Made by a program: the position numbers and the translations under genes
NCBI GenBank assembly: GCA_947034885.2
Contig: OX344749.2
Location: 43,119,682 to 43,183,681 of the forward strand
Reading direction: 5' to 3'
Source: Thuidium tamariscinum
Taxonomy: Eukaryota; Streptophyta; Bryopsida; Hypnales; Thuidiaceae
Length of the DNA: 64,000 nucleotides
Shown: positions 13,201-26,175 of the stretch, in pieces
How positions within the stretch are numbered: the stretch's first letter is position 1
Layout of the letters: the number at the start of each line of letters is the position of its first letter
The notes under the pieces: generated by a model
The model's input: only the letters and a program-made list of their open reading frames with translations
Told to the model about the DNA's origin: nothing
The model's database searches: none

Positions 13201-14167
13201 CGCAGAAGTGGCGAGAGTTTTACAAGTACATGGGCATGCGCTACACCGAGGACGCCAAGTCCAACCCCGTCCAAATTCCCAAGTCGCGAACCAATGGGTG
13301 GCAGGTCAGTCATCTCGCCTTGTCTTGGTTGACATTGCGGTCAGTGATGCAAGAAATCGGCTACTTTGAAACGTTTTACACTGGTAGAGTAAACCTCGTT
13401 TATTGTGATAATTATGTGGGTAATATTCTGTGTTTCGATTTTGCATTTCGTTGAGATACACCGAGTTTCTATGCTTGAAGTTGTTGTTGATTGTTGCCGG
13501 CACGTTTGATGACAGGCGTCGTGGAAGAAGTTTCTGATCGACATGATGTACCTGCGGGGCTACGTGACACTGTACCCCAACTTCCCCAACCAAACAAGTT
13601 TCAGCACGAATCATATGGAGCCGGGTGCACACATCGGTGCTGCTGCCAACAAACTCGCTCACAACAGGATTGATTTCGTGGTCCCTCTCTTGCAGGTTTG
13701 GCTCTCGGAGCTCCTGCAAGCTCCTCTATCACCCAAATTGCGCTCATAGTCCTCTTTATTCCGATCTTCTCAAAAATGGCATTCTGACTTTTTCTAGATT
13801 ATCGTCGACTGTATTGCACTTGGCACGCATTCATAGTATGTTTTGGCTATTGTTGGGGACCTTGGGCAGTCGAATGGAAAAGGTTAGGTTGTGGTTGCCG
13901 TTTGTCTGATGTCCAGGGGTCGGGGAGAACGCTGACTTTGGGATGGATGTCGTTTTACAGGAGGATTTCTTTCCCCTGTTGCCCAACTCCAAGCTGCCGC
14001 CGGCTTCCAAGCTGCCCGTGATCAACCTGTTCAACCAAGCTGCTTCGCTGCGGGGACTCAAAGCTGCAGGGGCCAAGCTCGGCCAAGACGTGCTGAATTG
14101 CACGGAGACGCAGGTGGTGATGGCCGATGACAAAACCGGAGAGCCGCAGACGTGCCGCACTTTCTAG
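7265..14167 (+). CDS. Tandem GT-A glycosyltransferase-like type II membrane protein (ten exons)
   Basis: Exons with GT-AG borders and consistent phases: 7265-7815, 9247-9559, 9879-10231, 10539-10677, 11057-11335, 11723-11972, 12323-12572, 12923-13304, 13516-13695 and 13961-14167, giving 967 residues. A start at 7289 (959 residues) is equally plausible. Residues 1-73 are a Ser-rich cytosolic tail and 74-95 a single membrane anchor, typical of Golgi type II enzymes. A first GT-A-like domain begins near 214 (VTVILNHFQRK) with an acidic VDDDM motif at 298-302. A second begins near 635 (IQINIITQNRA) with LEDDIE at 724-729. Both acidic motifs could bind metal and nucleotide-sugar, so both halves may be active. 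It resembles plant proteins annotated as glycosyltransferase family 2 (as I recall, the Arabidopsis At5g60700/At5g12260 group); donor and acceptor are unknown. Family membership is fairly sure; the activity is inferred. Confidence 0.85.
7920..8352 (+). repeat. Two-copy tandem duplication inside intron 1
   Basis: Within the first intron of the glycosyltransferase gene, about 7927-8130 and 8178-8352 are diverged copies of one another. Both start at CACAGATCAA, continue through GGAGCTGGACC or GAGGCTGGACCC, CTTGAAATGTGAGGAAATTA, GGCTCGTGAAAC and GGCAGCTGCT, and end at CACTGTTCAC. The second copy lacks about 20 bases. No splice-site pair or conserved frame suggests an alternative exon. Intron 1, at 1431 bp, is the longest intron of the gene, partly because of this. 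Confidence 0.7.
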
Positions 14168-17100
14168 ACGAAAGGTTTCTACGCCCTCGATGCAACAGCG
14201 TTGCGCTTTTTTGACTCGCCAGTTGGGGATATCACAGTCATCTCGGTACTAACATGCCCAGCTCTCCCATTCATGTATTAAAAGCATGCATTTCTTGGCA
14301 TCTGCGCCTGCCAGCTCATGTGCATTGAACTATTGGCATATTTATCAATTTACATTTAATTGTAATGAAGAGTAGAGCAGATTTTAGTTAAGACTCTTGC
14401 TCTTTGGTAGCATAATATCTGAGGTGGCGAAATGCGCGTCCTTACCTGCTGGACATTCTGGCTATAAATGAAATGCGAGGCGATATTCTTCGCATGAGGT
14501 GGATGCACTCGAGGATTCAAAAAATTCAGTATTGCAGGAAGGCTGGATCAATAGGACAGAAAATTCGATGATCTGAGGTGGGATGAACTCAATTGTTCCC
14601 TTGACTTGAGTGAGATGACTGAGATTCGCGTCTTCTCTGCAGTAAACGCAGCCCATTTGTTTTCTCCAATTTTACTGTTGCTCACTTGAATGATCTTTCA
14701 TTTGGTTGCTTCTGATCTCTTGAATCTGGTAGGAATGAAGGGAGAGGACATGGATTCATGTCTTGATTTCAATCACATAATGCCAATACACATGATAGAG
14801 AGTCATTAAATGGTTGTTTTCCAATGACAAGTCTCAGCATTAGAGGCACCCGTGAAATAAGATAATAAATTGCATGAGGACGCCGGATATGGAATTCGGA
14901 AAGGAAGACGAACATGGAACTTGGACCACGTCATGTGAATGAACTTGGAATCCGTGTGATTGAGCAACCAGATTATAAATGGACGATCATAGCAACCGCC
15001 GCCCGATTTTATACCCTCTCCTGAGCAATGTCCTTGTGAGGTGTTGATAGTGACCTCCCAAAAATCACTCCTGCATAATGGTAAAAATGCTGAAAAATGA
15101 CGCAAGTAGTATCCTCTACCTTAGTGTTTGTAACCAGCCTCATCCATGAGCAAAGATTTAGATGAAGGCCTCCCACTCGAAAATAATTGATATTACAAAA
15201 TGAATGATTTGTGTAGTCCATCAAGAAAAACTTGTAGCAAATTGTGTTATAATTTGATGGATAGAGTTTAATATTGAAGCTAAAATCCATTGCCATTGGC
15301 ATCTAATAATCCTAGAGGTGGCTATCCTTCTAGGATGTGCAAACAATATTAGCTATGGGCAAACCTTGGGCTATCCTTGCCCAATAGACAACCATCGAGA
15401 CTATTGTCCTTCATCCATTATCCATGGTAAGAATCAACATTGTTATTTTGAGTAATAATTTGCTCAATCTATCAAAAGTTGGCCCTGTTGTTGTCATCCC
15501 TCCAAATAATAACTAATGTAGTGAATTCAACAAACATACACATGCCCAAAAAAAACTATGGTAAAAATAAAATTTACCAAAGAACTTTTGTGATAATCCA
15601 TCTTCTTGCTAGCATATAGTTAGTTGTTCACAAAGGTTGTCCAATGCATAGTCAGTGCATGTGGAATGGAACAATAGTCAGGGCATCCATTCTCAAGTTC
15701 AAGGCTCCAATTGTGGATTGTGTGGGTAATCTTGATTTAATGGGATACATCTACTCAATCAGACAGCTAGTGTAGATGGTGGGTGATTGCTACAAGATTG
15801 CATTGAATGGGTTAATGCTAGCAAACTAGGGCCAAGACTAGGGGCTTAAGGGGGGCAAACATCCATGTATCTAGGAATTAAATGACCAAATTTTGGTGTC
15901 ATATATTCTCTCGGGGGCATTGATGTCTATAGTTTTTTAGTCTTTCTATTTAGACATCCTAGTTACTCTCATGATAATTTTTTTTAATACAAAAATTATG
16001 TACTTCCAAACTCAATTGGTGCTGCATCAAAATAATTTCAAACTGAAGAAAGTGAGTAGCTTCCATAATTGATACATTAGAACTTATAAACATAGACATT
16101 GACAATGTAAGTATACATAGGAATTAAGAAAAGCCTCAAACAACTACAAATAAATTGGCCAAAATTTTATAATTCAAACCCAAAGTCTAATAAATTAGAT
16201 ACTACTTCTACTAGCAAACTCTACTTTAAATACCAAAGGCATCATTTCTTAGGAAGCTTGTTGTCTATCTATTTTTATCAAATTTATATGTAAATCCTAC
16301 TAAATAAAAGTTATTGAGAGCTAATACAAAATCTGACACGAGATCAATTGACTTTATCCCCAATCCTAATCCAAATAGAATTTAACCGTAGGAAAAATTT
16401 TAGATCTTAAATCTTTGACCTTGAAAGTTTTTGCATCTTGCGAGGCATCTTGTAATTTCATGAAGGAATTTTAGACATACCTCTCTGCTTACATATGATG
16501 CTTTAGATATTAATAAGATGCTTTGGACATTAATAAGCTATAGATTCTCATACACAAATATTGAAGATTGCACACAAACTATAAAGATCATTGACAATAG
16601 ATCAACTTGCAAATGATTTTCATATTTGTGAAAGGCAATCAATCCACTATGAATAGCGAGGAGGATGTCAAATTGTGAATTGATGAAGAAACTAACCTTC
16701 AAATTCAAAGATGATGAGCTCTTGCAACACAATATGTGCAGTAGAGCAAGCTTGGTTACTTCTAGATGAGTTCTTCTTCCAAAAACAACTTGAAAATTAA
16801 TTTGTTCAAAAACATAGAACATATTTGTATTGTATCCAAACAAAAGTATACATAGTTCTTAATTTTTTACTCACTTTGACACCACAAAAAATACACAAAT
16901 ATTATTGTTTCCTTTGCACCCTCAATAGTCAAGTCACTTCTTTTTATAGTTCTTGATGGTGCATTGATTATGATTGGAAACTAGATTAGAAGGTTTTGTT
17001 TATGTGTGTCAAGGATTTTATATAATTAAAAAAAATTACATGTATTTTCTTTTGGATATTGTATTCTAGAAGAATATATTCTTATTGGAGATAATATTCT

Positions 17101-18614
17101 ATTTACCATACCTAGTGGTCAAGTTTGGCAAAAAATATTTCTCAATTATTTTTTTCTAAAAGAATAAATTATATGGAAGAAAATTATATGGATATTTTTT
17201 TTATTTTAGGCACTTGCCACATCTAGTGAGTAGGAAAGAAAATAACTCAAATATCCCCTCAAAAAACATTGTAATTCATTTGACCAAATTTTTGCTCAAA
17301 AAGAACTATTCAAAGTTTGAATTTTTTTATAAAAATGTCAATTGATGAATTTTCAAATTCCAAATAAGTTGAATTAGAATTCAAAATCATATTGTACAAG
17401 TGGTTCAAGGAATTTCTTATCAATTTTGTTGCCTTTACAATTCCAAAATATTTGAATGTTGATTGCAAGTGCAATTTTGTACCAAACCACTTGTATAGTA
17501 AATTCAAAATTTGTTGGAAAATTTCTTCATGAAGCTAGGCTGTGAAATGGTGTATCATACATTTAATTTGGTGAAGAATTGTCTAGAGAATTGTTCCAAA
17601 CTGAATTATTGTTCAAAATGGTTGAGAATTTGGTACTTGCTAGCATTTTGATATATTCAACAATGATTGACTTTTGACCATCACAATTTAGTAAATAACA
17701 AGATATATTTGTATAAATTCTCTTGTAAACTTCATGAGAATCCACATCTTCTTGAAGGCCTAAGCCTTTTCTTATGACTCTTTAGATTCATCTACATTAC
17801 CATCAAGTACATTTATAGTACAACAATGTAATAAGAGTGAAAACAAAAAATAGATGTAGAATAGGGTATGCTCATCAAGATGATGTCTTTTTTTCTATGT
17901 GGCAAATATTATCAATCATTCAATGAAAGGATTTTAGATTTTGAAACTTCAATAAAGAAATTTATATAGTCTTATTAATGTACTAAATTAAAATTATTAC
18001 TTATGCTTATATAATGTTTGTAAATTTTAAAAATTTTAAAAATCTCCTAATTTTTTTAATCATTTCAAAGTGAATGTAGGATCTAAGTATATATGAACAT
18101 ATAATATAGATGTCTTTTGGGAGATTTTTAAAAGTTTGAAGTTATGTACCACATCAATAAGAACAAAATAGTACTAAAATTTTGAATTGTCAAATTAACT
18201 GATAAGTAAAAAATAAGTTGGTTAATGGCACACAATTTATGCAATTTTTATTCAATAATTTGTTGGTTTGTTATCAAATTTGATACAGGTGTGGTAAATA
18301 ATAAAAGATTGGTTACATATAGATGAAGGTATAGAGGTATTGTAGATGGAATGTTACAAAATGTGCAAAAAAATCAAAATTATTCTTTTTACAAAAACGG
18401 AACATGTATGAGATTGTTTGTATTGATCTTTGACAAATCAAGGAAATTAGATTGTAAAAGCTATTAGAAAAAATAGACCACTTTATTTGGTTGTAAAAGT
18501 AATACCCTATTATCATTTGTAAAAGTATTGAATATAGTAGTTTGCTTTAGGATTCTTGATTTTCTATACAATTTTGAAATCAAGATAATTAACCCGTCAT
18601 AGTCCAACTCCATT
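14168..18614. other. 3' flank and AT-rich spacer, no further gene seen
   Basis: The first few hundred bases after the stop at 14165-14167 are still fairly balanced in composition and probably hold the 3' untranslated region; no single polyadenylation site can be chosen. From about 15.3 kb the DNA becomes AT-rich. A purine-rich AAGGGGGGCA word near 15849 is isolated and I could not attach it to any element. No RNA gene or transposon border was recognised. Confidence 0.45.
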
Positions 18615-18623
18615 GCTATTAAT

Positions 18624-18920
18624 CTAGGGGAGGACACTTCCCATTTTTTAATAACCTACGTGCGGCGGAATATAGGGTACATTTAAATAATCTTAGGTAA
18701 AATTTATAAGAAATTTACATATAAAATAGGGGACATTAAAAAGGCAAAGTGTTTTAAAAATAAAATAGGGATGATAATATGGTTGATTTTTCTGCTTTAT
18801 GGTAAAATAGGGATTCTTTTAATGTTGCCAAGTAATGATTACAAGTAATTGATAGCCCCCCTAAAAATACCCCACCGCCGCACGTGGGTCCCCCAAATAT
18901 ACAAGAAGTGTCCTCTCCGG
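18624..18920. mobile_element. Mutator-like MITE with 9-bp target duplication
   Basis: The 297-bp element is flanked by perfect 9-bp direct repeats GCTATTAAT (18615-18623 and 18921-18929). Its ends are inverted: the left begins CTAGGGGAGGACACTTC and the right ends GAAGTGTCCTCTCCGG. The similarity extends inward to an ACGTGCGGCGG word about 40 bp from each tip. A 9-bp duplication is characteristic of Mutator-like elements. The interior is AT-rich and codes for nothing, so it is non-autonomous. Confidence 0.85.
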
Positions 18921-18929
18921 GCTATTAAT

Positions 18930-19480
18930 TGATCAATCTCTATTCTAAATTAAATGCAATATTGAAAATTATCATTGCATTTTAAATTTTATTTTATTTA
19001 ACAAAAAAAAGACTACATATGGTCTATCAATTTTGGAAATCTCATATAGGTTTATGAAGAAATATTGTTGTTACAAATTTTAACCAAAAAATGAGAACTG
19101 ATTGGTAAATTTAACAAAATAATTTATTTATGTAATTTAAAATTTTGCTTCAATAAAAAAGTAACATTGAATATGAATGCTTAAAATCTTTAAAAATAAT
19201 ACTTTATGTTTCGTACACAATGCATTGTTAGTTGTGACCTTCATGTCAAATTTTTATTTTCAATCTAAATTGAGCCCATATATTTTTTTTAATAAAAATT
19301 TGATACCATCCATATGTGAAAATAGAATTTTAATTTGTGAGTTTTTAATTGCAGTAACATGTTTCTCTAATCTGAATGCAACAATCTTTTCAATAAAATT
19401 GGCAAACATTCGAAGTTATTGCGATTTGTTGTTTAATTATTTTTGACCAAGACCACCACTATGTATACCGAGAGCAGGTA
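18930..19480. other. AT-rich spacer upstream of the eL37 gene
   Basis: No gene is supported. A short frame at about 19177-19446 is AT-rich with no recognisable motif. The composition shifts to genic near 19440. Confidence 0.5.
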
Positions 19481-19661
19481 CCGATGGATATCTACCCACA
19501 TACCACGAGCAGGTACAAGGGTTGTCTTTTCCCCGGTTATCGTGGATCCGGGTATAAGGATTTTAGGGCTACACAAACCCCTGGTCTGCGACTGAAGAAC
19601 CTCTTTCCCAGTGCTGCTGTCGGTTCTTCGCTGCTCGAGATTTGCATCGCCGTTGCTCGCC
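19440..19661 (+). promoter_or_regulatory. Probable eL37 promoter and pyrimidine-rich leader
   Basis: Balanced-composition DNA between the AT-rich spacer and the eL37 start codon. It contains an AGCAGGTAC word twice (about 19473 and 19508), a TTTTAGGGC word at about 19560 resembling half of a telo box, and a pyrimidine-rich CCTCTTTCCC at about 19599. The last would suit the 5' end of a ribosomal protein mRNA. The exact start site cannot be read from sequence alone. Confidence 0.5.
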
Positions 19662-20820
<1,159 letters not shown>

Positions 20821-21677
20821 AATGGAAGCAATCTTAGCGCCATGATGAAGTCACTAGACTGACTATTTTTATTTCACATGTGGAGAGGCTTCTTTGTGGC
20901 CTAACGATTATGACATCAGGAAAGGAATGAATGTGGATCGTTCTTGAACTTTGTCTTGTTGAATCTCAATTTTCCTTGTGTCAATAGTGTGTGTATTTTT
21001 TTCTTTTTTGAGGTAAAAGGTCGTAACAAACTCTTTGTAGTATGTGAAAGACCTGTCAGTCCCTTCCTATGCGTTAACCTCAATCAGGCGACTATTGAAT
21101 ATAGTGTTCAATTAGAGGTTGGTTTCTGTTGACTTCACTCCCACATCACTGTAGCTTTGACTCCGTTGCACAGTTTAGTAAAGCCCTGTAAAAATTGTCC
21201 TCATTTTTCAAATCGCCCTTAAATAGTGGATGAACTTGTCGTAACTGGGGGCCGGTCCTCTCATCCTGACGCGACACATTCAGTCGCAATCACGGTACGA
21301 AAAAGGATTGTTAGTATTGAAGTATAAAGGTGTTGATTATATGGTTTTACTATGATTTTTGGAAGTCCAAAAGTGCTTCGAACCCATAGCCAATGTCTAG
21401 AGTCTTCCAATTCAGAGTCTTCCAATTCATCTAACAAAGGTGGATTACCGTACCAGAGTCTTGGGTAGTTGTGATCTGCCCTCTCACACTTAACTCACAA
21501 TCTCTGATTTGCCTCCTGTAGTGAGCGGGCGATAGGAAGCTCCTCACTTTGCTTCACTTTGAAAAATCTTCCCTACATCTACAACTGAATTCGAAAGTCG
21601 TCACTTCCCCGTGGCCTTCACCAAAATTGCAATTTTATGAAAAAAATGAGCAAAAGGATAATGCTTCGTGCACTCAA
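20821..21677. other. Shared 3' flanks of eL37 and the BTB gene
   Basis: The two genes converge, so this stretch should hold both 3' untranslated regions. A direct repeat of CAGAGTCTTCCAATTCA type occurs at about 21397-21430. No additional coding frame or RNA gene was recognised. Confidence 0.5.
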
Positions 21678-22961
21678 CTATGTAGTGAGGCGTTTCATCA
21701 AACACAAGTCTTCTTTTCTGGATCCAACAGTTTCAAAAGTCTCTGATCCAGAGACATCGAAATCTGACCAACTGCTCTTTGAAAGCATCGAAATCAAAGA
21801 ACTCGCGCCAATGAAGTCATCAAAGTTCTCCTTTCGCAAACTGATAAACTCCGTCTGCTGCCTCAAGGGCAAAGTCGAAAACAAGTTCCTTGTTGCCTGT
21901 TCGTAGCTCTCTTTCTTCAGTTTAGACTTCATCACTGAATGCCAATTTGTCAGCAACGCAATTCGATCAGGCAATCTTAACAGCAAGTTGCCAGTTGCCA
22001 CCTCCTGGTACATCCGAAGAACTATCGCAGCAAATTTGTGCTTTGCTGACATATTCCAATCCGTGTCCACATTACTGATGCAGTTCGGAATCACATCCAA
22101 ATGCACAACGTTTTGTACCAACTCATCAGCCATTTTTACTATCAGCAAAGTATCCAAAATCCAACACATGGCTTCCAGGTCATGGCTCCAAGTACTATTA
22201 GCGAACCGATGGCTCAAAATATTAGCATCCCAGTCTTTTCCAATTTTTATAAACATGTCCTTGGCTTCTCTGCTTACGATCACAACAACCATCCTAGCAA
22301 AATCAGCACGTCCAATGCCCTGTAAAAATTCAGTGAAGAAAGCTCGAGGACGGTGATCTGTGCCATTCAGGGCAATGCGAATGCACTGTCGAATCAAGTT
22401 GCACAATTGCTGTTGACAACCTTCTTCATTCTCGTCCAACCCCAACCGTTCAACTAAATCCTTGAGATGAGAACGGGGAAAATCTGGAGACGACGAGTAC
22501 TCTCGAACCCTAATTTCATCTTCGTCAGACCAAAATATGGATGATAAGTAGAGGGAGATCCGCTCCATGAGCTCCTGAAAATCAATCTGTGAGGCGACTT
22601 TCAGAAGCTCCACACTTTGCTTGACGCCTGGAAAACTCTTGTTGCACGGCGAGTACATGTTGGAAAAACAGTCGAAATAGTATTGGACATCTGTTTGGAC
22701 CTCCAGAACAAACTCGATTGAACTAGCTGGCAAGGTGGACTTTCTCCATCTGTCGCTCAGGCATGTGTTGAAGTACTTGCAATGAGAACTCAAAACATGG
22801 GAATGCAGATGGATGAGTGCTAACTTTTGATCTTTGTACCAAGACAACGGAATCCCGTTGGGTACCAAGATAATAGTCACATCTTGGCCTTCCCCACCAA
22901 GCGTCCACTCCTCCGGCAACTGGCAGAGCAACTTCTGTTCCATCTGCTGATCAAATTCCAT
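21678..22961 (-). CDS. Intronless BTB/POZ domain protein, At3g05675-like type
   Basis: A single uninterrupted 427-residue frame with a good start context (ATGG). Residues about 25-142 form a BTB/POZ fold: the DVTIIL strand, a hydrophobic LALIHLHSHVLSSHCKYF segment typical of the BTB core helix (the part bearing the H.A.VLA..S..F pattern in the family), and a later VELLKVASQIDFQELMERI helix pair. The C-terminal half is helical and matches the domain that follows BTB in plant At3g05675-like proteins (LLRLPDRIALLTNWHSVM and LFSTLPLRQQTEFI segments). Such proteins are thought to be substrate adaptors for CUL3 ubiquitin ligases; the target is unknown. The coding sequence lacks introns. No stop or frameshift interrupts it. 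Confidence 0.82.
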   Translation of the reverse strand: MEFDQQMEQKLLCQLPEEWTLGGEGQDVTIILVPNGIPLSWYKDQKLALIHLHSHVLSSHCKYFNTCLSDRWRKSTLPASSIEFVLEVQTDVQYYFDCFSNMYSPCNKSFPGVKQSVELLKVASQIDFQELMERISLYLSSIFWSDEDEIRVREYSSSPDFPRSHLKDLVERLGLDENEEGCQQQLCNLIRQCIRIALNGTDHRPRAFFTEFLQGIGRADFARMVVVIVSREAKDMFIKIGKDWDANILSHRFANSTWSHDLEAMCWILDTLLIVKMADELVQNVVHLDVIPNCISNVDTDWNMSAKHKFAAIVLRMYQEVATGNLLLRLPDRIALLTNWHSVMKSKLKKESYEQATRNLFSTLPLRQQTEFISLRKENFDDFIGASSLISMLSKSSWSDFDVSGSETFETVGSRKEDLCLMKRLTT

Positions 22962-23740
22962 GATTCAGAACATAGAAATGTACATAATTTTTCAAGTTAT
23001 TTTGCTGCAGCACACATTTTACTGTTCATATGAAAACAAGAAAAAGAACTGAAGATGGAATTTGGATTCAATCAATATGACTGAGAATGGCGTGCAACAG
23101 CGTGCTACTTCTGCTTGGTCATAATTTTCCATCTGGAATCTACTGTTAGAGAGCTATAGAAATGATCGGTCTCGATGTCTTCCTCCTCCAAAATCCGTGA
23201 ACTCAAGATATAAAAGAAAATGTGTCAAAGAACGCCCTTGATCTCAAAGAATTAGGGCATCGTGGATACCCTGATTCTTCATCAGTTGGGCTCAAGACCC
23301 TAGGCTCCTTTTCGAATACGTTATGCAAAAGAAATCCTCTAAATTTCAAAATTTATTCACAACAATGTGAACCAACCCTAAAACCTTGAAACTATTTCGC
23401 GGGATAAAGGTCATGTAGAGCTCCAATTTTCATATTCAGTACACTTACCTCAGACGAATGAAATGGACTAAATGTATGAAACGAAGGTAACTAAACTTCC
23501 AATACAGTCTCTGCACTTGAATATGTGCGGTCAAGATTTCTGTTAACTGAATTTACCGGCACGCAAGACCATATCAATTTAAAAAGATCAAATGAAGATG
23601 CAGAGAAGAACTCACATTCGCTTTGCCTCAACCCCACAAGCAGAGAGTGCACAGGTGCAGAAGACGAAGAGCTGCTTCGACCACCCTCGGGAAACAACCC
23701 TAATTAATTCACTCAGATCATCATGACTGGATGCGATGAT
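22962..23740 (-). promoter_or_regulatory. Probable 5' leader and promoter of the BTB gene
   Basis: DNA upstream of the BTB start. It contains an AACCCTAA word (23696-23703), the core of a telo box, and CAACCCTAAAACC at about 23372. Short frames in this region are not supported as genes. A leader intron is possible but not identifiable. Confidence 0.4.
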
Positions 23741-24060
23741 CATTCCTGCGATGATCCAAGTAGTACCAAGCAATGTATAGTAGTCCGTCTTGTTGCCAAT
23801 CCAACTTCAATCGATGTTGAGAACGGAAAGTCTTTTTCAATTTCGGCAACATGGCGATGATCGGCTGAAACTCGTCACACATCGCCATGCTCTGGAAATT
23901 GACAGAGTGAGGATGCCTGTGAAGCAACCACGCCAGACGGACGAACTGAAAGGAATTTCACGCATTCTACAATTGCACCATGCTGCAGGAAAGCCTGCAA
24001 CAAGGAAGAAGGCTGGTCTTAACCCTAAATGGACTAAGGTCCATAAAGCGATCATCTAAG
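23741..24060. other. Balanced-composition tract with unassigned frames
   Basis: The tract is less AT-rich than its surroundings and has overlapping frames on both strands. One + frame from the ATG at 23814 to 24059 is basic and ends KKAGLNPKWTKVHKAII; it has no recognisable domain. It may be a decayed gene fragment or part of the 5' region of the BTB gene. No function can be given. Confidence 0.25.
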
Positions 24061-24104
24061 CCCTGAAGCTGAATTTGGGGGAGGGAAAAATATATTTTTC
24101 AAAA

Positions 24105-24290
24105 CACAAGAGGAAATGACATCCAATCCAAGTTGTTTCATATTTTTTGGAGCTTTGTGGAATTAGTTCTGAAATTTTGAAGTTGAAATGCCATAGGGTT
24201 CTAAAAGCCACCACCTCCTAGAATGTACACATTTTATACATTTTGATATATTGAAGAAAGCAAAATGTACCTCAGTCTAAGTCATGTTTA
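24105..24290 (-). repeat. Dispersed repeat family R2, copy 2 (reverse)
   Basis: The reverse complement of this stretch follows the order of the repeat at 3080-3265: GAGGTACATTTTGCTTTCTT, CATTCTAGGAGGTGG, TTTTAGAACCC, GGCATTTCAACTTCAAAAT and AAAATATGAAACAACTTGG. Diverged and non-coding. Confidence 0.5.
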
Positions 24291-24373
24291 GTTCAAAATG
24301 CCCTATCAAAGTTCAAGCCTCCTACTTTATAGACAACAACAAGTTATTGTATTCACTTATGTACTAACCTAGA

Positions 24374-25430
24374 CTAAATAGCAAAATTAGGTTGTCCCTC
24401 ATGACACTAATTCCTCAACATTTGACATTGTATAAATGCTTTCACTTATTTCCTAAACATTAAAGTCTTTCCAAGTGTGTTTTGACTATGAAAAAAGAGT
24501 ATTGGATTGTAGTTCACCCCAATGAAATAAATTGTTTTCTTTTTCAAATCTAACCGTATAAATGTTTACAGAGCTTGTTTATTAGTATCTATACTAATTT
24601 TGGGTGCAAAATTTCATAGAAGTTATGAGACTATAACAAAAAAAATGTAGATATTTTATTTTTGATATGCTCCTTTTTCCCACAATGTTTTAGAAATTTG
24701 TCTATAAAAGTTTTTTGGGATTGGAGGTGACATTAACAACTTCAAAGAGTTATTACACTAAAATACACTTCTAAAAAATGAAATTTTAATATTAAAAAAA
24801 CAAAAACCATCAAACTAATTATTCAATCTATGTTGCAATTGTTGAAATGCAATTTTTTTAAATATTAAGTAGAAATTACAAACAGCTCTAAATCAACACT
24901 TGCATGTTTAAATTTTCAATGTTGAAAATCATAAAAATCAATTTATTCTTTCCATTGGAACCATTTTCAAAGCAAATGGATAAGTATAATATCTTGAATC
25001 TCAAATCAAGTAAAATTGCCAAGCTTTGCATAAAGCTAGGAAATGAATTAAAATTGGCTTCCTTTACTCTCCTTAATTACAAATATGCCTTCAAAGACCT
25101 TTCAATATATAACTAACTACATACTTTTTCCATGAAAAATGAATAGTTAACCCTCAAAACTACTCAGAAAAAAAATTTAAATGGTCAAAAGAATCTAAAT
25201 ACCCCCACAAAAATGGGCTAAAAAATTTCAAATCAACCCTATATGGTCACCTAGGCAATTAGGGATAAAAATACAAGAATGCACTACTTTTGAATTAGTT
25301 ATTGGTGTAGTAGGAATTCATAGACCTCCATGTCTACAAATGGAAATATTTGTAGAAATATTTATTGACTTTGATGGCTTGTAAAGTGACTTTTTTGATG
25401 TAAAGCAACCTAATTTTTTACTATTTTGTA
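24374..25430. mobile_element. Possible ~1-kb element with CTAAATAG..AATTAGGTTG ends
   Basis: The left edge reads CTAAATAGCAAAATTAGG and continues TTGTCCCTCA. The right edge holds CAACCTAATTTTTTACTATT, an inverted match. The same terminal word bounds the small element at 25461-25688. The last ~160 bp (25271-25430) are a direct repeat of 25535-25690, so the two elements share their right halves. No coding potential. Borders are approximate and no target duplication was identified. Confidence 0.45.
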
Positions 25431-25460
25431 CACAAGAATTTGTCTGCATTGGACTACACT

Positions 25461-25688
25461 CTAAATAATGAAATTAGGTTGTCCCTCACTACTTTCTTAA
25501 TATTCTTTGGTAAGTAAATATTTAGTGTGACTAGACAAGAATGCACTACTTTTGAATTAGTAATTGGTGTAATTAGAACTAATGAGCCTCTATGTGTACA
25601 AATAGAAGTATTTATAGAAATATTTATTGAATTTGATGACTTGTAAAGTAACTTTGTTGGTATAAGGCAACCTAATTTCACTATTTAG
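25461..25688. mobile_element. 228-bp MITE, CTAAATA..TATTTAG ends
   Basis: The left end, CTAAATAATGAAATTAGG, is inverted at the right end, CCTAATTTCACTATTTAG; about 20 of the outer 23 bases are complementary. The right two-thirds match 25271-25430. It is a short internally deleted relative of the neighbouring larger element, non-coding, with superfamily unassigned. Confidence 0.6.
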
Positions 25689-26175
25689 TTTAAAATAACT
25701 TCTAAAGCAAGTCAAGTTTAGCAAAAAAAAAATGCCAATTTGGACATTGGCAAGGTTAGTTTTGACTTTGCAATTAGTTTTATGATGTGGCCTACTTTGC
25801 AATCATTAAACATAATCTCAATGCAGGAGAATTGAGCCATTTGACTTCTTTGATTATTTAGCTTGTTAGTGTATGTTGTAGGTATGAATAAATTCATAAA
25901 TATATGTCAATATAGTTTAGTGAAAAGTTACAGAAGATGTATTTAACAATTTTATGAACTCACTCCATGAATTCTGGTGAATCCATACTCACTCAATTAA
26001 TACTAGCCCTAGTATTAGTATAGATTTCTCTTATATTTATCTCATTGGCAAACTATTGAAATTTTTACATAATACTACCATATTGAAAATCTCTACTACA
26101 AGCAAATAGCAAGTATTATCTAAATTAATTTCTCTTTCTTTAATGAATGAAAACATACCACAACAGCAAAACTTT

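Noticed and set aside
15845-15860. Purine-rich tract that could be a retrotransposon polypurine tract
   Set aside because: No paired terminal repeats, primer site or reverse transcriptase-like frame nearby; no LTR element is supported anywhere in the window.
23837-24055. Minus-strand hydrophobic frame upstream of the BTB gene
   Set aside because: It overlaps a basic plus-strand frame of equal quality and has no recognisable motif or start context.
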